This document shows, in pieces, positions 36,954 through 45,731 of a stretch of 64,000 bases of DNA. The stretch is from assembly GCA_963755335.1 (NCBI GenBank), contig CAVWJW010000008.1, positions 1,736,001-1,800,000 on the forward strand, read 5' to 3'. This DNA comes from UBA10649 sp963755335 (GTDB taxonomy: Bacteria > Actinomycetota > Actinomycetes > S36-B12). A program made the translations under genes and the position numbers. The notes below the pieces were generated by a model. It did no database searches, had not been told where the DNA came from, and saw only the letters and a list, made by a program, of their open reading frames with translations. The stretch's first letter is position 1. The number at the start of each line of letters is the position of its first letter.

Positions 36954-36976
36954 GCGGCGCGTGCACGTGGCGCCGC
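36954..36976 (+). promoter_or_regulatory. Hairpin in the leader of the DUF4349 gene
   Basis: GCGGCGC and GCGCCGC flank a 9-base loop (GTGCACGTG) that is itself nearly palindromic. The hairpin ends 23 bases before the ATG at 37000, just upstream of the GAGGAG ribosome-binding site. The remainder of the 164-base divergent region (36836-36999) shows no gene. Confidence 0.35.
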
Positions 36977-36999
36977 CGTGCATGCGAAGAGGAGACGCC

Positions 37000-37965
37000 A
37001 TGCGCACCAAGGTCCTTCCCATCATCATCACGTTCGCGGCCGTCGTCCTGCTGGCCGGCTGCTCCGGCGCCGGAGCGACCGCGTCCGACGTCGTCGCCGG
37101 CGGCGAGGCGATCACCACGCAGGGCCAGGTCACGGGGGTGGCACCCGAACTGGGGGCGCCCGCGCCCGATGCACCGGCCCAGGACAAGGCTGCCGCCGGC
37201 GGTACCGTGTCGACGGCCGTCACGCCGGATCGTCAGATCGTCAAGAACGCCTATGTGGCCATGCGCGTGGACGACGTCGCGCGCAGCGTCTTCGACATCC
37301 ACGGGCTGATCAAGAAGCGCAATGGCCTCGTCGCGTCGGAGGACACGCAGGCCTCGGGTGAGTCCACCAGTTCGATGATGACGGCCCAGATCCCTGCCGC
37401 CGACCTCGACGCCTTCATCGCCGACGTCTCGAAGCTCGGCACCGTGGACTCGGTGTCCGTGACGGCCCAGGACGTCACCGGACAGGTGGTGGATCTCGAT
37501 GCGCGCATCAAGGCGCTGCAGACCAGTGTCGACCGCATGACGCAGCTGCTTGCACAGGCCCAGCGGATCGAGGACATGCTGGCGATCGAGACCCAGCTGT
37601 CCCAGCGCCAGGCCGAGCTCGACTCCCTCTCCGCACAGCGCAAGACCCTCGGCGAACAGGTTGCCTACAGCACGGTGACGATGGCCCTGACCCCGAAGTC
37701 GTCGGTGAGCACCGTCGAGGCTCCGGGATTCCTGTCCGGCCTCGCCAGCGGCTGGGCCGCCCTCGTGTCGCTCGTGACCATCATGTTCACGGCCGCGGGG
37801 TTCCTGCTGCCGTTCGCGCTGATCGCCCTCGTCGTCCTGGTGCCGCTCGCACTGCTGGTGATCCGGCAGCTGCGCCGCCGGCGCAGTTCGACCACGACGG
37901 GTGCTGAGGCGCCGGCCGAAGGAGCCACCCCCGACGATCGCGAGCCCTCGCTCACGTCGAGCTGA
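37000..37965 (+). CDS. DUF4349 lipoprotein
   Basis: A lipoprotein signal ends in the lipobox LLAGC at residues 17-21. The DUF4349 domain has RQIVKNAYVAMRVDDV, TAQIPAADLDAFIADVSKLG and a coiled coil (DARIKALQTSVDRMTQLLAQ). A C-terminal membrane helix near residues 262-290 is followed by a basic anchor (RQLRRRR). Function of the family is unknown. GAGGAG precedes the ATG at 37000. It converges on the secreted-protein gene with 6 bases between stops. Confidence 0.88.
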   Translation: MRTKVLPIIITFAAVVLLAGCSGAGATASDVVAGGEAITTQGQVTGVAPELGAPAPDAPAQDKAAAGGTVSTAVTPDRQIVKNAYVAMRVDDVARSVFDIHGLIKKRNGLVASEDTQASGESTSSMMTAQIPAADLDAFIADVSKLGTVDSVSVTAQDVTGQVVDLDARIKALQTSVDRMTQLLAQAQRIEDMLAIETQLSQRQAELDSLSAQRKTLGEQVAYSTVTMALTPKSSVSTVEAPGFLSGLASGWAALVSLVTIMFTAAGFLLPFALIALVVLVPLALLVIRQLRRRRSSTTTGAEAPAEGATPDDREPSLTSS

Positions 37966-37971
37966 CGCGGA

Positions 37972-38869
37972 TCAGCCGTAGGTGCAGGACGTCACGGCAT
38001 CGGCCACCGTCGAGAGGGTGAACCGATCAGGACGGTAGTCCGCCGTGACGGCCTGCCCGACGCCGTCGACGCTGCCGACTCGTGTCGTGTAGCCATACGC
38101 CGTGGCGAACGCGTCGGCCTGCGCCGGGCGTCATCCGTCCCTCGATCATCTGACGGCACATGCCGATCATCTGGGCGGAGCCGGCTCCATCGGCCGCCGA
38201 GCCAGCGACCTGCTGGAGGCTTCGCGCAATGCTCACCAGCTGGTCGAAGGTCAGCCCGGTGGACTGCACCACGACTGTGGTGTCCCCCGGGGACGAGACA
38301 CCCGATGCGGGCCGCGCCGTCATCATCAGGACGCCGCCGGTGCGCAGGACGTCGGCGCGGGTGCACCGGAACCGCGCGGGCACCGGGCGTGGCCGGCGCG
38401 TCGAGGACTGGGGGAAGCAGTTCGCGAAGACGTCAGCGGTGAGGAGGACCTTCGCAGCCGGGAGCCCGAGCGGCACCGAGACCGTGCGCACCTTGGCCAT
38501 GCTGGTGCTGAGGATCGGTGCAGCCGCCCAGCCCGTCGACGCCCACTTCTCCGAGATGCGGAACCCGCGCCGGCTGCTCCCGTACCTGACCGATGCGGAC
38601 GTGTCGCCCGCGACGACGACGCCCGACGCCAGCGCGAGGTTCCCGGCGATGACGACGAGGCGCCCGGTGCGCGAGCGACCGGCCGTCTTCTCCGGCTCCC
38701 ACAGCGAGCCGGCCAGGCCGATGCGCGCGGCCGCGGAGTCCCAGCTGAGCACCTTCTGCTGGACGTCGGCCGAGGGCGCAGCTGCTGACGCCGCGGTGCC
38801 GGGCAGGGCGCAGGCGAGTGCCATGGCCGTGCACAGCCCGATGAGAGCAGTCCGACGGATCGACATCAT
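37972..38869 (-). CDS. Secreted protein of unknown function, frameshifted near the C-terminus
   Basis: A classic signal peptide (RRTALIGLCTAMALACALPG, cleavage near ASAAAP) is followed by a domain with no family I recognise. It contains four cysteines that could form disulfides (in FANCFPQ, FRCTRAD, GMCRQM and TSCTYG). Near 38126 one extra G (ACGCCCGGCGCAGG, expected ACGCCCGCGCAGG) breaks the frame. The corrected frame reads TPAQADAFATAYGYTTRVGS and ends at TGA 37972-37974. It may share a transcript with the RDD and repeat-protein genes. Confidence 0.7.
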
Positions 38870-38885
38870 GACGCCCCTTCGCCGA

Positions 38886-39462
38886 TCACGGACGGGACGC
38901 CGGCCCGCTGCGGCTGAGACCGGGGATGCCGATCACCCAGTCGTAGATGACGTTCGTGCGCAGAACGAGATCCTGCACCGAGCGGTTCTGGCTGCTGATG
39001 ATCACCCACAGCAGCCCGAACGGGAACACCGTGCAGAACAGCGCCCGGACGAACGCGCCGACCCACCGCACCCGCTGGCCGCGGAAGTTGACGACCCGCA
39101 CGCCCATGATGAGGTTGCCGATCGTTCGCCCGCCGGTCGCCCACCCGACCGTCCAGTACGCGACATTGAGGACGTAGCCGTAGACGATCATCGCCCACGT
39201 CGACGGGATCCGGTTGTCGTCGACCGCCGGCGCGGCCGGCGTCAGCGGATCGACGATGAACGAGACCATCCACAGCACGGCGATCGTGCCGAGCACGACG
39301 AGGAAGATGATCACGACGTCGATCCCCGCCGCCAAGCCTCGGGTGACGAAGCCGGACCGCTCACCCTGGAACGCAATGCGCCTCGGACGGCAGCATCGGC
39401 ACCACGTGGAGGGGCTCCTGCCCCTCGTTCATCGCCTCGCGGTACTCGCGGAAGGTCGTCAT
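38886..39462 (-). CDS. RDD family membrane protein, frameshifted
   Basis: The downstream frame shows the RDD signature: an arginine/glycine segment (SGFVTRGLAAGIDVVI) leading into helix 1, then helix 2 with AYWTVGWATGGRTIGN, MGVRVVNFRGQRVRW, and a third helix. The N-terminus MTTFREYREAMNEGQEPLHV is in another frame. One extra base near 39379 (GAGGCGCATTGCG, probably GAGGCCATTGCG) joins the two. The ATG at 39462 overlaps the repeat-protein stop by 4 bases. RDD proteins may act in ion exchange or transport; a specific role is not known. Confidence 0.8.
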
Positions 39463-40133
39463 CGAAGCTTCTCCCCCTCCCCCGGCGCCGGGGTCGGCTC
39501 GCTGAGGTCCTCGGTGAACTTGCCGACGAGCGAGTCGGGATCGCCTGGCGCATCGACGTTGCGGCCCTTGCGCCGGAACACGATCCGGTCGGCCAGCCGC
39601 GAGACGAGGTCATCGGCACCGACGCCCTGCAGGCGCACCGTGTTCATCGCGTCGCCGGCGATGCCGCTGGTGGAGTCACGGATGATCTGCGGAAGGTCGA
39701 TCTCGTCGATGACGTAGTTGGCCAGCGGGATGATCGGCACGCGATCGATCACCGCATCGATGTCGGCCTGCGCCACGATGGCGTTGACGTCGACGCGATC
39801 GATGACCAGCTGCGTGAGGTCGAGCGAGTCGAGAGCGGTGTTGACGATGAGATTCAGGTCCACCTGCTCGAGCACGATCCGGTTGAGGTCGAGCCGCTCG
39901 ATGATCGCGTCGGCGATCGCGGGCACGACCCGGTCGAGTGCGGCATTGACCGACGACTCGACCGCGGAGCCCACCGTCTGCTCGATCATCGAGGCAACGG
40001 TCGCTGCCGTGTACCCGGCCATCCCGACGGTGTTCGACAGGACGCCCTTGATCGCGTCGAGCGGTCCGGTCCTGGCCGGCTCGGTGGGATGCGTCACGAG
40101 GATGACCTCCCCCCGGACAGCGTCGTCGCTCAT
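39459..40133 (-). CDS. Repeat protein with 9-10-residue (V/L)D(L/V)NxIV units, partner of the RDD gene
   Basis: The 224-residue protein contains a run of short repeats at about residues 82-160: LDLNRIVLEQ, VDLNLIVNT, LDLTQLVIDR, VDVNAIVAQ, ADIDAVIDR. Each has hydrophobic-Asp-hydrophobic-polar-x-hydrophobic-hydrophobic order. There is no signal peptide; an alanine-rich helix (TVGMAGYTAATVASMIEQTV) precedes the repeats. Similar repeats accompany RDD proteins in other actinobacteria; function is unknown. The ATG at 40133 (MSDDAVRGEVILV) is chosen as the start. Confidence 0.7.
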   Translation of the reverse strand: MSDDAVRGEVILVTHPTEPARTGPLDAIKGVLSNTVGMAGYTAATVASMIEQTVGSAVESSVNAALDRVVPAIADAIIERLDLNRIVLEQVDLNLIVNTALDSLDLTQLVIDRVDVNAIVAQADIDAVIDRVPIIPLANYVIDEIDLPQIIRDSTSGIAGDAMNTVRLQGVGADDLVSRLADRIVFRRKGRNVDAPGDPDSLVGKFTEDLSEPTPAPGEGEKLR

Positions 40134-40164
40134 GCGCCCATCATCCTGCACCGATGCGGCGCGG

Positions 40165-40702
40165 TCACTCGGACGGCATCTCCAGCGGACCGGTCTTCGC
40201 GGCCGGGAAGTAGTCCTGTCCGATGCCACTGGTGCGCTTGGGGATCATCACCGAGCGGAACCACGAGACGATCTCGTCGCCGTCCTGGTTGAGACCGCGG
40301 GTCTTCATGCGGATGATGCCCATCTCCGGGCGCGAGGAGCTCTCGCGCTTGTCGAGGCAGATGCTCTCGGCGTAGATCGTGTCGCCGATGTAGACCGGGT
40401 GCGTCAGCTTGATGTCCGTCCAGCCCGAGGTTGGCCACCGCGTTCTGGCTCATGTCGATGACCGACAGGCCGAGCACCAGTGCCACCGTGAGGCCGGAGT
40501 TGACGATGATGCGACCCTGCGTGATCGGGTTGCTCTGCGCGAGGTGCGCGTTGAAGTGGTTCTGGTTCGTGTTGCAGGTCAGGAGCGTGAACCAGGTCGA
40601 GTCGGCCTCGGAGATCGTGCGGCCGAACGGGTGCTGGTAGACGGTCCCGATCTCGAAGTCCTCGAAGAATCGGCCGAGCTGGGCGGGAACGACGTTGGTC
40701 AT
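40165..40702 (-). CDS. MaoC-family dehydratase, frameshifted
   Basis: The hot-dog-fold hydratase begins MTNVVPAQLGRFFEDFEIG and shows the MaoC pattern ISEADSTWFTLLTCNTNQNH with the putative catalytic His, followed by ITQGRIIVNSGLTVALVLGL. One extra G near 40424 (CTCGGGCTGG, expected CTCGGCTGG) shifts the frame. The corrected C-terminus reads GWTDIKLTHPVYIGDTIYAE and ends at TGA 40165-40167. It likely hydrates an enoyl-CoA-type substrate such as mesaconyl-CoA, but the substrate is not determined by sequence. Confidence 0.82.
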
Positions 40703-40737
40703 GCGCGAATCCTCCCGCCTGCGAGGGCACCCCTCCC

Positions 40738-40801
40738 GTTCGGGGGTGACGAATTGCCGGTTGGGGTGACGATTCGCCCTGTTCGGGTGAGAATAGGGCG
40801 T
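40738..40801. repeat. Three imperfect tandem repeats in the maoC-moxR divergent promoter region
   Basis: Three units beginning GTT(C)GGG(G)TGA start at 40738, 40760 and 40781, with cores GGTGACGAAT, GGTGACGATT and GGTGAGAATA. The core spacing of 20 and 21 bases is two helical turns, placing the sites on one face of the DNA. They lie between divergent starts at 40702 and 40800, so they may be operators for both genes. Confidence 0.5.
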
Positions 40802-41782
40802 GACCACGACGCCCACGAGCACCTCCAGCGCCGCGCCTCGCCGTGACGCTCGACCAGGCCCGGGCAGTGATGAACGAGGTCGCCGCGAGCATGAGCCGCG
40901 TGATCTCCGGCAAGCCGGGGGCGATCCGGCTGTCGCTCGTCGCCCTCCTCGCCGAGGGCCATCTGCTGATCGAGGACGTGCCCGGCGTCGGCAAGACGAT
41001 GCTGGCCAAGTCGCTGGCCCGCAGCATCGACTGCACGATGCACCGCATCCAGTTCACTCCCGATCTGCTGCCCGGCGACGTCACCGGAGTCAGCGTCTTC
41101 GACCAGCGCACCAGCACCTTCGAGTTCCGTCCCGGCGCCGTGTTCGCGAACATCGTCCTCGGCGACGAGATCAACCGCGCGTCGCCGAAGACCCAGTCCG
41201 CACTGCTCGAGGCGATGGAGGAGCAGCAGGTCAGCGCCGACGGCCGCACCTACCGGCTGCCGCAGCCGTTCATGGTCATCGCGACGCAGAACCCGGTGGA
41301 GATGGAGGGCACCTATCCGCTGCCCGAGGCGCAGCGCGACCGCTTCCTCATGCAGATCAGCCTCGGCTACCCCGACCGCGACGGCCGAGGTCGCGATGCT
41401 CGACACGCACGAGCTGCACGACCCGCTCGACGACCTCCGCCGGTCACCGACGCCGAGACGCTGAGCAGCCTGCGCATGGCCACGCGCACGGTGTTCGCGT
41501 CGGATGCGGTCAAGCGCTACGTGGTCGACATCGTCGGCGCGACCCGCGAACACACCGCTGCTGCGCCTCGGTGCCTCGCCGCGAGCGAGCGTGCACCTGC
41601 TGCACGCAGCCAAGGCCTCCAGCCTGCTCAGCGGTCGCGACCACGTGCTGCCCGACGACGTCCAGGCCCTGACCGGCGCGGTGCTCGCGCACCGCGTGCT
41701 GCTGTCGACCGAGGCGCACCTGGATCGGCGCACCAGCGACGCCGTCATCGCCGACCTCGTCGCCAAGGTGCCGGTTCCCTAG
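40800..41782 (+). CDS. moxR: MoxR-family AAA+ ATPase, several frameshifts
   Basis: MoxR ATPases act as chaperones with DUF58 partners. Walker A is EDVPGVGKTMLAKSLARS and Walker B is VLGDEINRASPKTQSALLEA. Also present are MEEQQVSADGRTY, ATQNPVEMEGTYPLPEAQRD and the C-terminal LRLGASPRASVHLLHAAKA. The frame breaks near 40838, 41390 (GACGGCCGAG, expected GACGCCGAG), 41445 (one base missing) and 41555. The joined protein is about 325 residues, the normal length. The start is the GTG at 40800, or the GTG at 40843 if the first break is not real. It stops directly before DUF58. Confidence 0.88.
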
Positions 41783-42979
41783 GTGCGCACGCTCACCGAC
41801 CCGTGGGCGAGCCCTGCTGGCCGCCGGGCTCGTGTCGGCAGGCGCGGGCTGGGGCTTCGGCGAGCCCGCGGTCGTCGCCGTGGCGGTCCTGCTCATCGTC
41901 GCTGCCCGTGCTCGGCGTCGTCATGCGCGCGCGGTCACGCTTCGTGCTCGGCAGCCCAGCGCGTCGTCGAGCCCACGCGGTTCCCGGTCGGCACCGACGC
42001 CGAGGTCGTCCTGACGATCGAGAACGGCTCGCGCCTGCCCAGCGGCGTCCTGCTGCTGCAGGACGAGGTGCCCGAGAACCTCGACGGACTCGGCACGGGT
42101 GGTTCTTGATCGCGTGCCCTCGCGGGCCCAGCGTGCCGTGCGCTACCGGGTCACCGGCATCGAGCGCGGACGGGGGCGCATCGGGCCGCTGACGGTCACC
42201 GTCACCGACCCGTTCGGCACTGCGCGTGCTCACCCGCTCGTTCGCGGCCACGAACCCCGATCATCGTGACGCCGCGAGATCGTCGACCTCGCTGACGCCG
42301 GTCGATCGGTGTCGCCCGGCGGCCGCGGCGAGACGCTGTTCCGCTCGCTGGCCGCTCGCGGTGACGACGACGTCCTGCCGCGCGAGCACCGCCCCGGCGA
42401 CGACATGCGGCGCATCCACTGGCGCGCCACCGCCCGGCACGGCGACCTCATGGTCCGACGCGAGGAGCAGGCCTGGCACAGCTCGATGGTCGTCGATGCT
42501 CGACAACCGCGCGCAGGCGCACACAGGCGACGGGCCTGGCGTCGACCTTCGAGTGGGCGGTCTCTGCGGCGGCCAGCATCGCGATGCACCACCTGCGTCG
42601 CGGCTGGCACGTCACCGTCCTCACGGCGAACGGTCGCCTGCTGGTCGAGACGACGCGGCACGTCGTCGGCCGACGTCGACGGCATCCTGCAGGCGTTCGC
42701 CGAGGTCCGCCTGTCCGGCGAGGCGATGGCCCCCACCCTGGGCGCGATGATCGAAGGCGCCACCTCCGTGGTCGCGGTGCTCGGTCGGGTCAGCGACGAC
42801 ACGGCCCGTGCACTCATCCGCCCGATGGCCGGCTTCACGGCGTGCCTGGTGCTGGAGCCTGGACCCATCGACTATCCTCCAGGCGCACGGCTGGCAGGCG
42901 GCCGGCTGGACGCGACGCACCTCCGTCGTCGAGGTCTGGTCGCGCGTCCTGCCCGCGCAGCCCGGTGCTGTCGCGATGA
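41783..42979 (+). CDS. DUF58 domain protein, heavily frameshifted
   Basis: Fragments in three frames line up as one DUF58 protein. It has two N-terminal membrane helices (LVSAGAGWGFG, AVAVLLIVA), then RVVEPTRFPVGTDAEVVLTI and a VRYRVTGIERGRGRIGPLTV segment. The DUF58 core is REHRPGDDMRRIHWRATARH, and ends with VVEVWSRVLP-like sequence. At least six single-base breaks lie between 41800 and 42950. The end is inferred at TGA 42977-42979, overlapping the ATG of the transglutaminase gene. DUF58 proteins have a von Willebrand A-like region and work with MoxR; the client is unknown. Confidence 0.78.
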
Positions 42980-45214
42980 GCGGCTGGCCGCTGGTGCGCG
43001 CCCGCGCGCGGCTGGCCGACACGAGCGTCGCCGCAGTGGCGACCATTCTCGGCCTGCTGTGCCTGATCCCGCTGTTCGCCTCGATGTCGTGGCTGCCACC
43101 GGCCATCGTCATGGTCCTGGTCGATCGCCCTCGTCGGGGCGGGCAGTCGCGCCATCGCCTTGCCCATTCCGCTGGTGCCGATCGCCGAGCTCATCGGGCT
43201 CGTCGGCACGGTGACCGTCATGTACGCGGCCGACCAGGCCTGGGCCAAGGTCGTGCCCACCGTCGAGGCATGGGACGTCATCCGCCACCTCATCAGCATC
43301 GGCATGGCCGACGCGCAGAGCGTTCTCCGCGCCCGTGCCGATGCTGCCGCACCTGGTGCTGCTGACCGTCGGCGGCGCCGGCCTGGTCGCCCTCAGCGTC
43401 GACACGCTGTTCGTCATGCGTCCGCTCGCCCATCCTCGGCGGTCTGCCCCTGCTCGTGCCTCTACCTGTGGTCGGCCATCGTGCTGTTCGGCCAGGCGCC
43501 CTGGTGGCAGTTCGCACCGGCCGCCATCGGCTGGCTGCTGCTCCTGGCCGCGGACCAGCGCGAGCGCGATCCGCGACTGGGGTGACCTCGAGCCCACGAC
43601 ACGGGTCACGCGGACTGTCGGCGGCCGCCCGCCGCACCGGCGCGGTGGCCATCGCCGTGGCCGTGCTGGCCGGTCTCGTGCTGCCCGTCCGGGCGCTGAG
43701 CCCGCTGCTGGGCGGAGGCGGCACCGGCGGCGGCGCCACGAAGGTGGCAGCCGGTCCGGTCGTCCTCGACCCGCTCGTGTCGATGCGCCGCAGCCTGCTG
43801 GAGGCCACCGACACCGAGGTCCTGCGCTACCGCACGAACAACCCCAAGCCGCCGTACATGCGGGTCACTGCCCTGGAGGCCTTCGACGGAGTGACCTGGC
43901 AGCCCCGACCGGCCCTGGCCGAGGGCCGGGTCGACGGGATGCCCCTGCCCGGCGACGTGATCAACCACCTCAGCGTGGCGCTGCCCGAGTACCACGTTCG
44001 CGGTGGTGCGAGCTACTCCTACCTGTTCTCGGTCACCAGCCTGCAGAACTCCTACCTGCCGCTGCCGTACCCGATCACCAACCTCGAGGACCTCGCTGGG
44101 CTGCGGTCGAACTGGCGGCTGGATCCCCAGACCGGCGTCGCGTTCTCCGACGGCAAGCCGGCGACCGGACTCAAGTACGGCGTCAACGCGCTCGATCCCG
44201 CCGTGCGGCCCGCCGAGCTGCGCGCCGCCGCGCCGCCCCTGGGGCAGCTGTGGCCGCAGCTCAGCGTGCCGAGCAGCGTCTCGCCGCAGGTGCGGCAGAT
44301 GGCGACCGACGTCACCTCCGGTGCCAGCACCCCGTACGACAAGGCGGTCGCGCTCCAGAAGTGGTTCACCGAGGACGGCGGCTTCCGGTACAGCACGTCG
44401 GTGCGCAGCGGCGCCGACGCGGACTACCTCATGGAGTTCCTCACCGATCGCATCGGCTACTGCGAGCAGTACGCCGCGGCCATGGCGCTGATGGCGCGCA
44501 CCCTCGGCATCCCCTCGCGGGTGGTGGTCGGCTTCACCCAGGGCACCCAGGACGACACCGGCACGTGGGTGGTGACCGTTCGCGATGCGCACGCCTGGCC
44601 CGAGCTGTGGTTCGACGGCATCGGCTGGGTGCGGTTCGAGCCCACGCCGCGCAGCGACGCGACGGTGCAGGCGCCCGCGTATGCCCCGTCGACTCCCAAC
44701 ACGGGTGCTGCCGATGCGGACCTGCGGCGCCTGCGCAATCTCGACGACGCGACCCGGCTGGGCGTGGCTCCGGCCACGAGGTCCGGGGGCCTGGCCAGCG
44801 TCGCCGCCATGGCCGGCGTCGGCCTGCTGCTGGTCGCCCTGCTCGGGCTCGCCGTTCCCGCCGTCCTTCGCCTCGTGCGTCGTCGGCGACGGCTGCATGC
44901 GCGCAGCTACGCCGCCGTCGTGCAAGGGGCCTGGGAGGAGGTCGGCGACACGGCGATCGACCTCGGACAGCCGTGGGCCGAGGTCAGCACTCCGCGCCAG
45001 GCGGCGGATCGGCTCTCGCGCGGGATGCCCGCGCCGGCGACCGAGGCGCTCACGCGGCTGCGCGTGCAGGTGGAGCAGGTGAGGTACGGGCGCGCGCCGC
45101 TGCCGGGGATCGACGCCGCAGCGCAGAGCGAGCGGTCGGCGGCGGTGCGGGCGGATGTCAGGACGGTCTCAGCGAGCCTGCGGGAGCGGGTGCGCTGGCA
45201 GGCGCGAGCGATGA
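42976..45214 (+). CDS. TgpA-type transglutaminase-like membrane protein, frameshifted
   Basis: The N-terminus (MSGWPLVRARARLADTSVAA) leads into several membrane helices read in shifting frames up to about 43600. From there one frame covers the periplasmic domain. The transglutaminase core shows a Cys in RIGYCEQYAAAMALMARTLG and His in RDAHAWPELWFDG, followed by FEPTPRSD. A further helix (MAGVGLLLVALLGLAV) precedes a C-terminal DUF4129-like region. A last extra G near 45203 (CAGGCGCGAG, the same context as in ftsQ) would place the stop at 45212-45214, just before the DUF3040 stop. It forms the usual moxR-DUF58-transglutaminase trio. Confidence 0.85.
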
Positions 45215-45215
45215 G

Positions 45216-45599
45216 CTACTGCTGGCCGCCGTCGGTGCGCCGGCGCCAGCGGTCCTCGAGCCGATCCATGAAGCCCGGGGACTTCGGCGGGGCCGGTGCG
45301 GCCGGAGTGCCGGCAGCCTCGTCGGCGGCGGGGCGGGAGCCGAACGCCGAGTAGATCGTCACCGAGCCGAGCAGCATCACGATGAAGCCCAGGACGCCGA
45401 TGGCGATGATCGTGGTGGCCACGCCGGCGATCAGCAGGGCCATTCCGCCCAGGACACCCAGCACGCCGAGGGCGGCGCGGCCGCGGGCTGCGCGAGCACC
45501 GGGGGCGGACCTCAGGCTCGTCGCGAACTTGGGATCCTCGGCGTAGAGGGCCTTCTCCATCTGCTCGAGCAGGCGCTGCTCGTGCTCAGACAGCGGCAT
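45216..45599 (-). CDS. DUF3040 membrane protein
   Basis: The 127-residue protein starts MPLSEHEQRLLEQMEKALYA, then EDPKFA, the DUF3040 hallmark. Two adjacent membrane helices follow (about residues 45-90), then an Ala/Pro-rich tail with RLEDRWRRR. The ATG at 45599 has AAGGGGG upstream. DUF3040 is confined to actinobacteria and has no known function. The 132-base gap to dinB holds a 6-bp inverted repeat (CGTTCC/GGAACG) in an unusually AT-rich patch, probably its promoter region. Confidence 0.85.
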   Translation of the reverse strand: MPLSEHEQRLLEQMEKALYAEDPKFATSLRSAPGARAARGRAALGVLGVLGGMALLIAGVATTIIAIGVLGFIVMLLGSVTIYSAFGSRPAADEAAGTPAAPAPPKSPGFMDRLEDRWRRRTDGGQQ

Positions 45600-45731
45600 G
45601 AGGAACCCCCTTTCGCCGGGACGGGTGGCCCGAATTGTGTCTCGCATATAGACGGGACGTTCCAAGAATAAGCATGAATCCTAGGGAACGAAACCCGTAC
45701 CCCGGAATCGGGCGCGTCGGGGCGCATACGG

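Noticed and set aside
41783..45214. Programmed frameshifting or true pseudogenisation of DUF58 and the transglutaminase gene
   Set aside because: No slippery heptamer is visible, no premature divergence of the encoded motifs is seen, and the breaks share contexts with those in essential genes. Sequence error explains them better.
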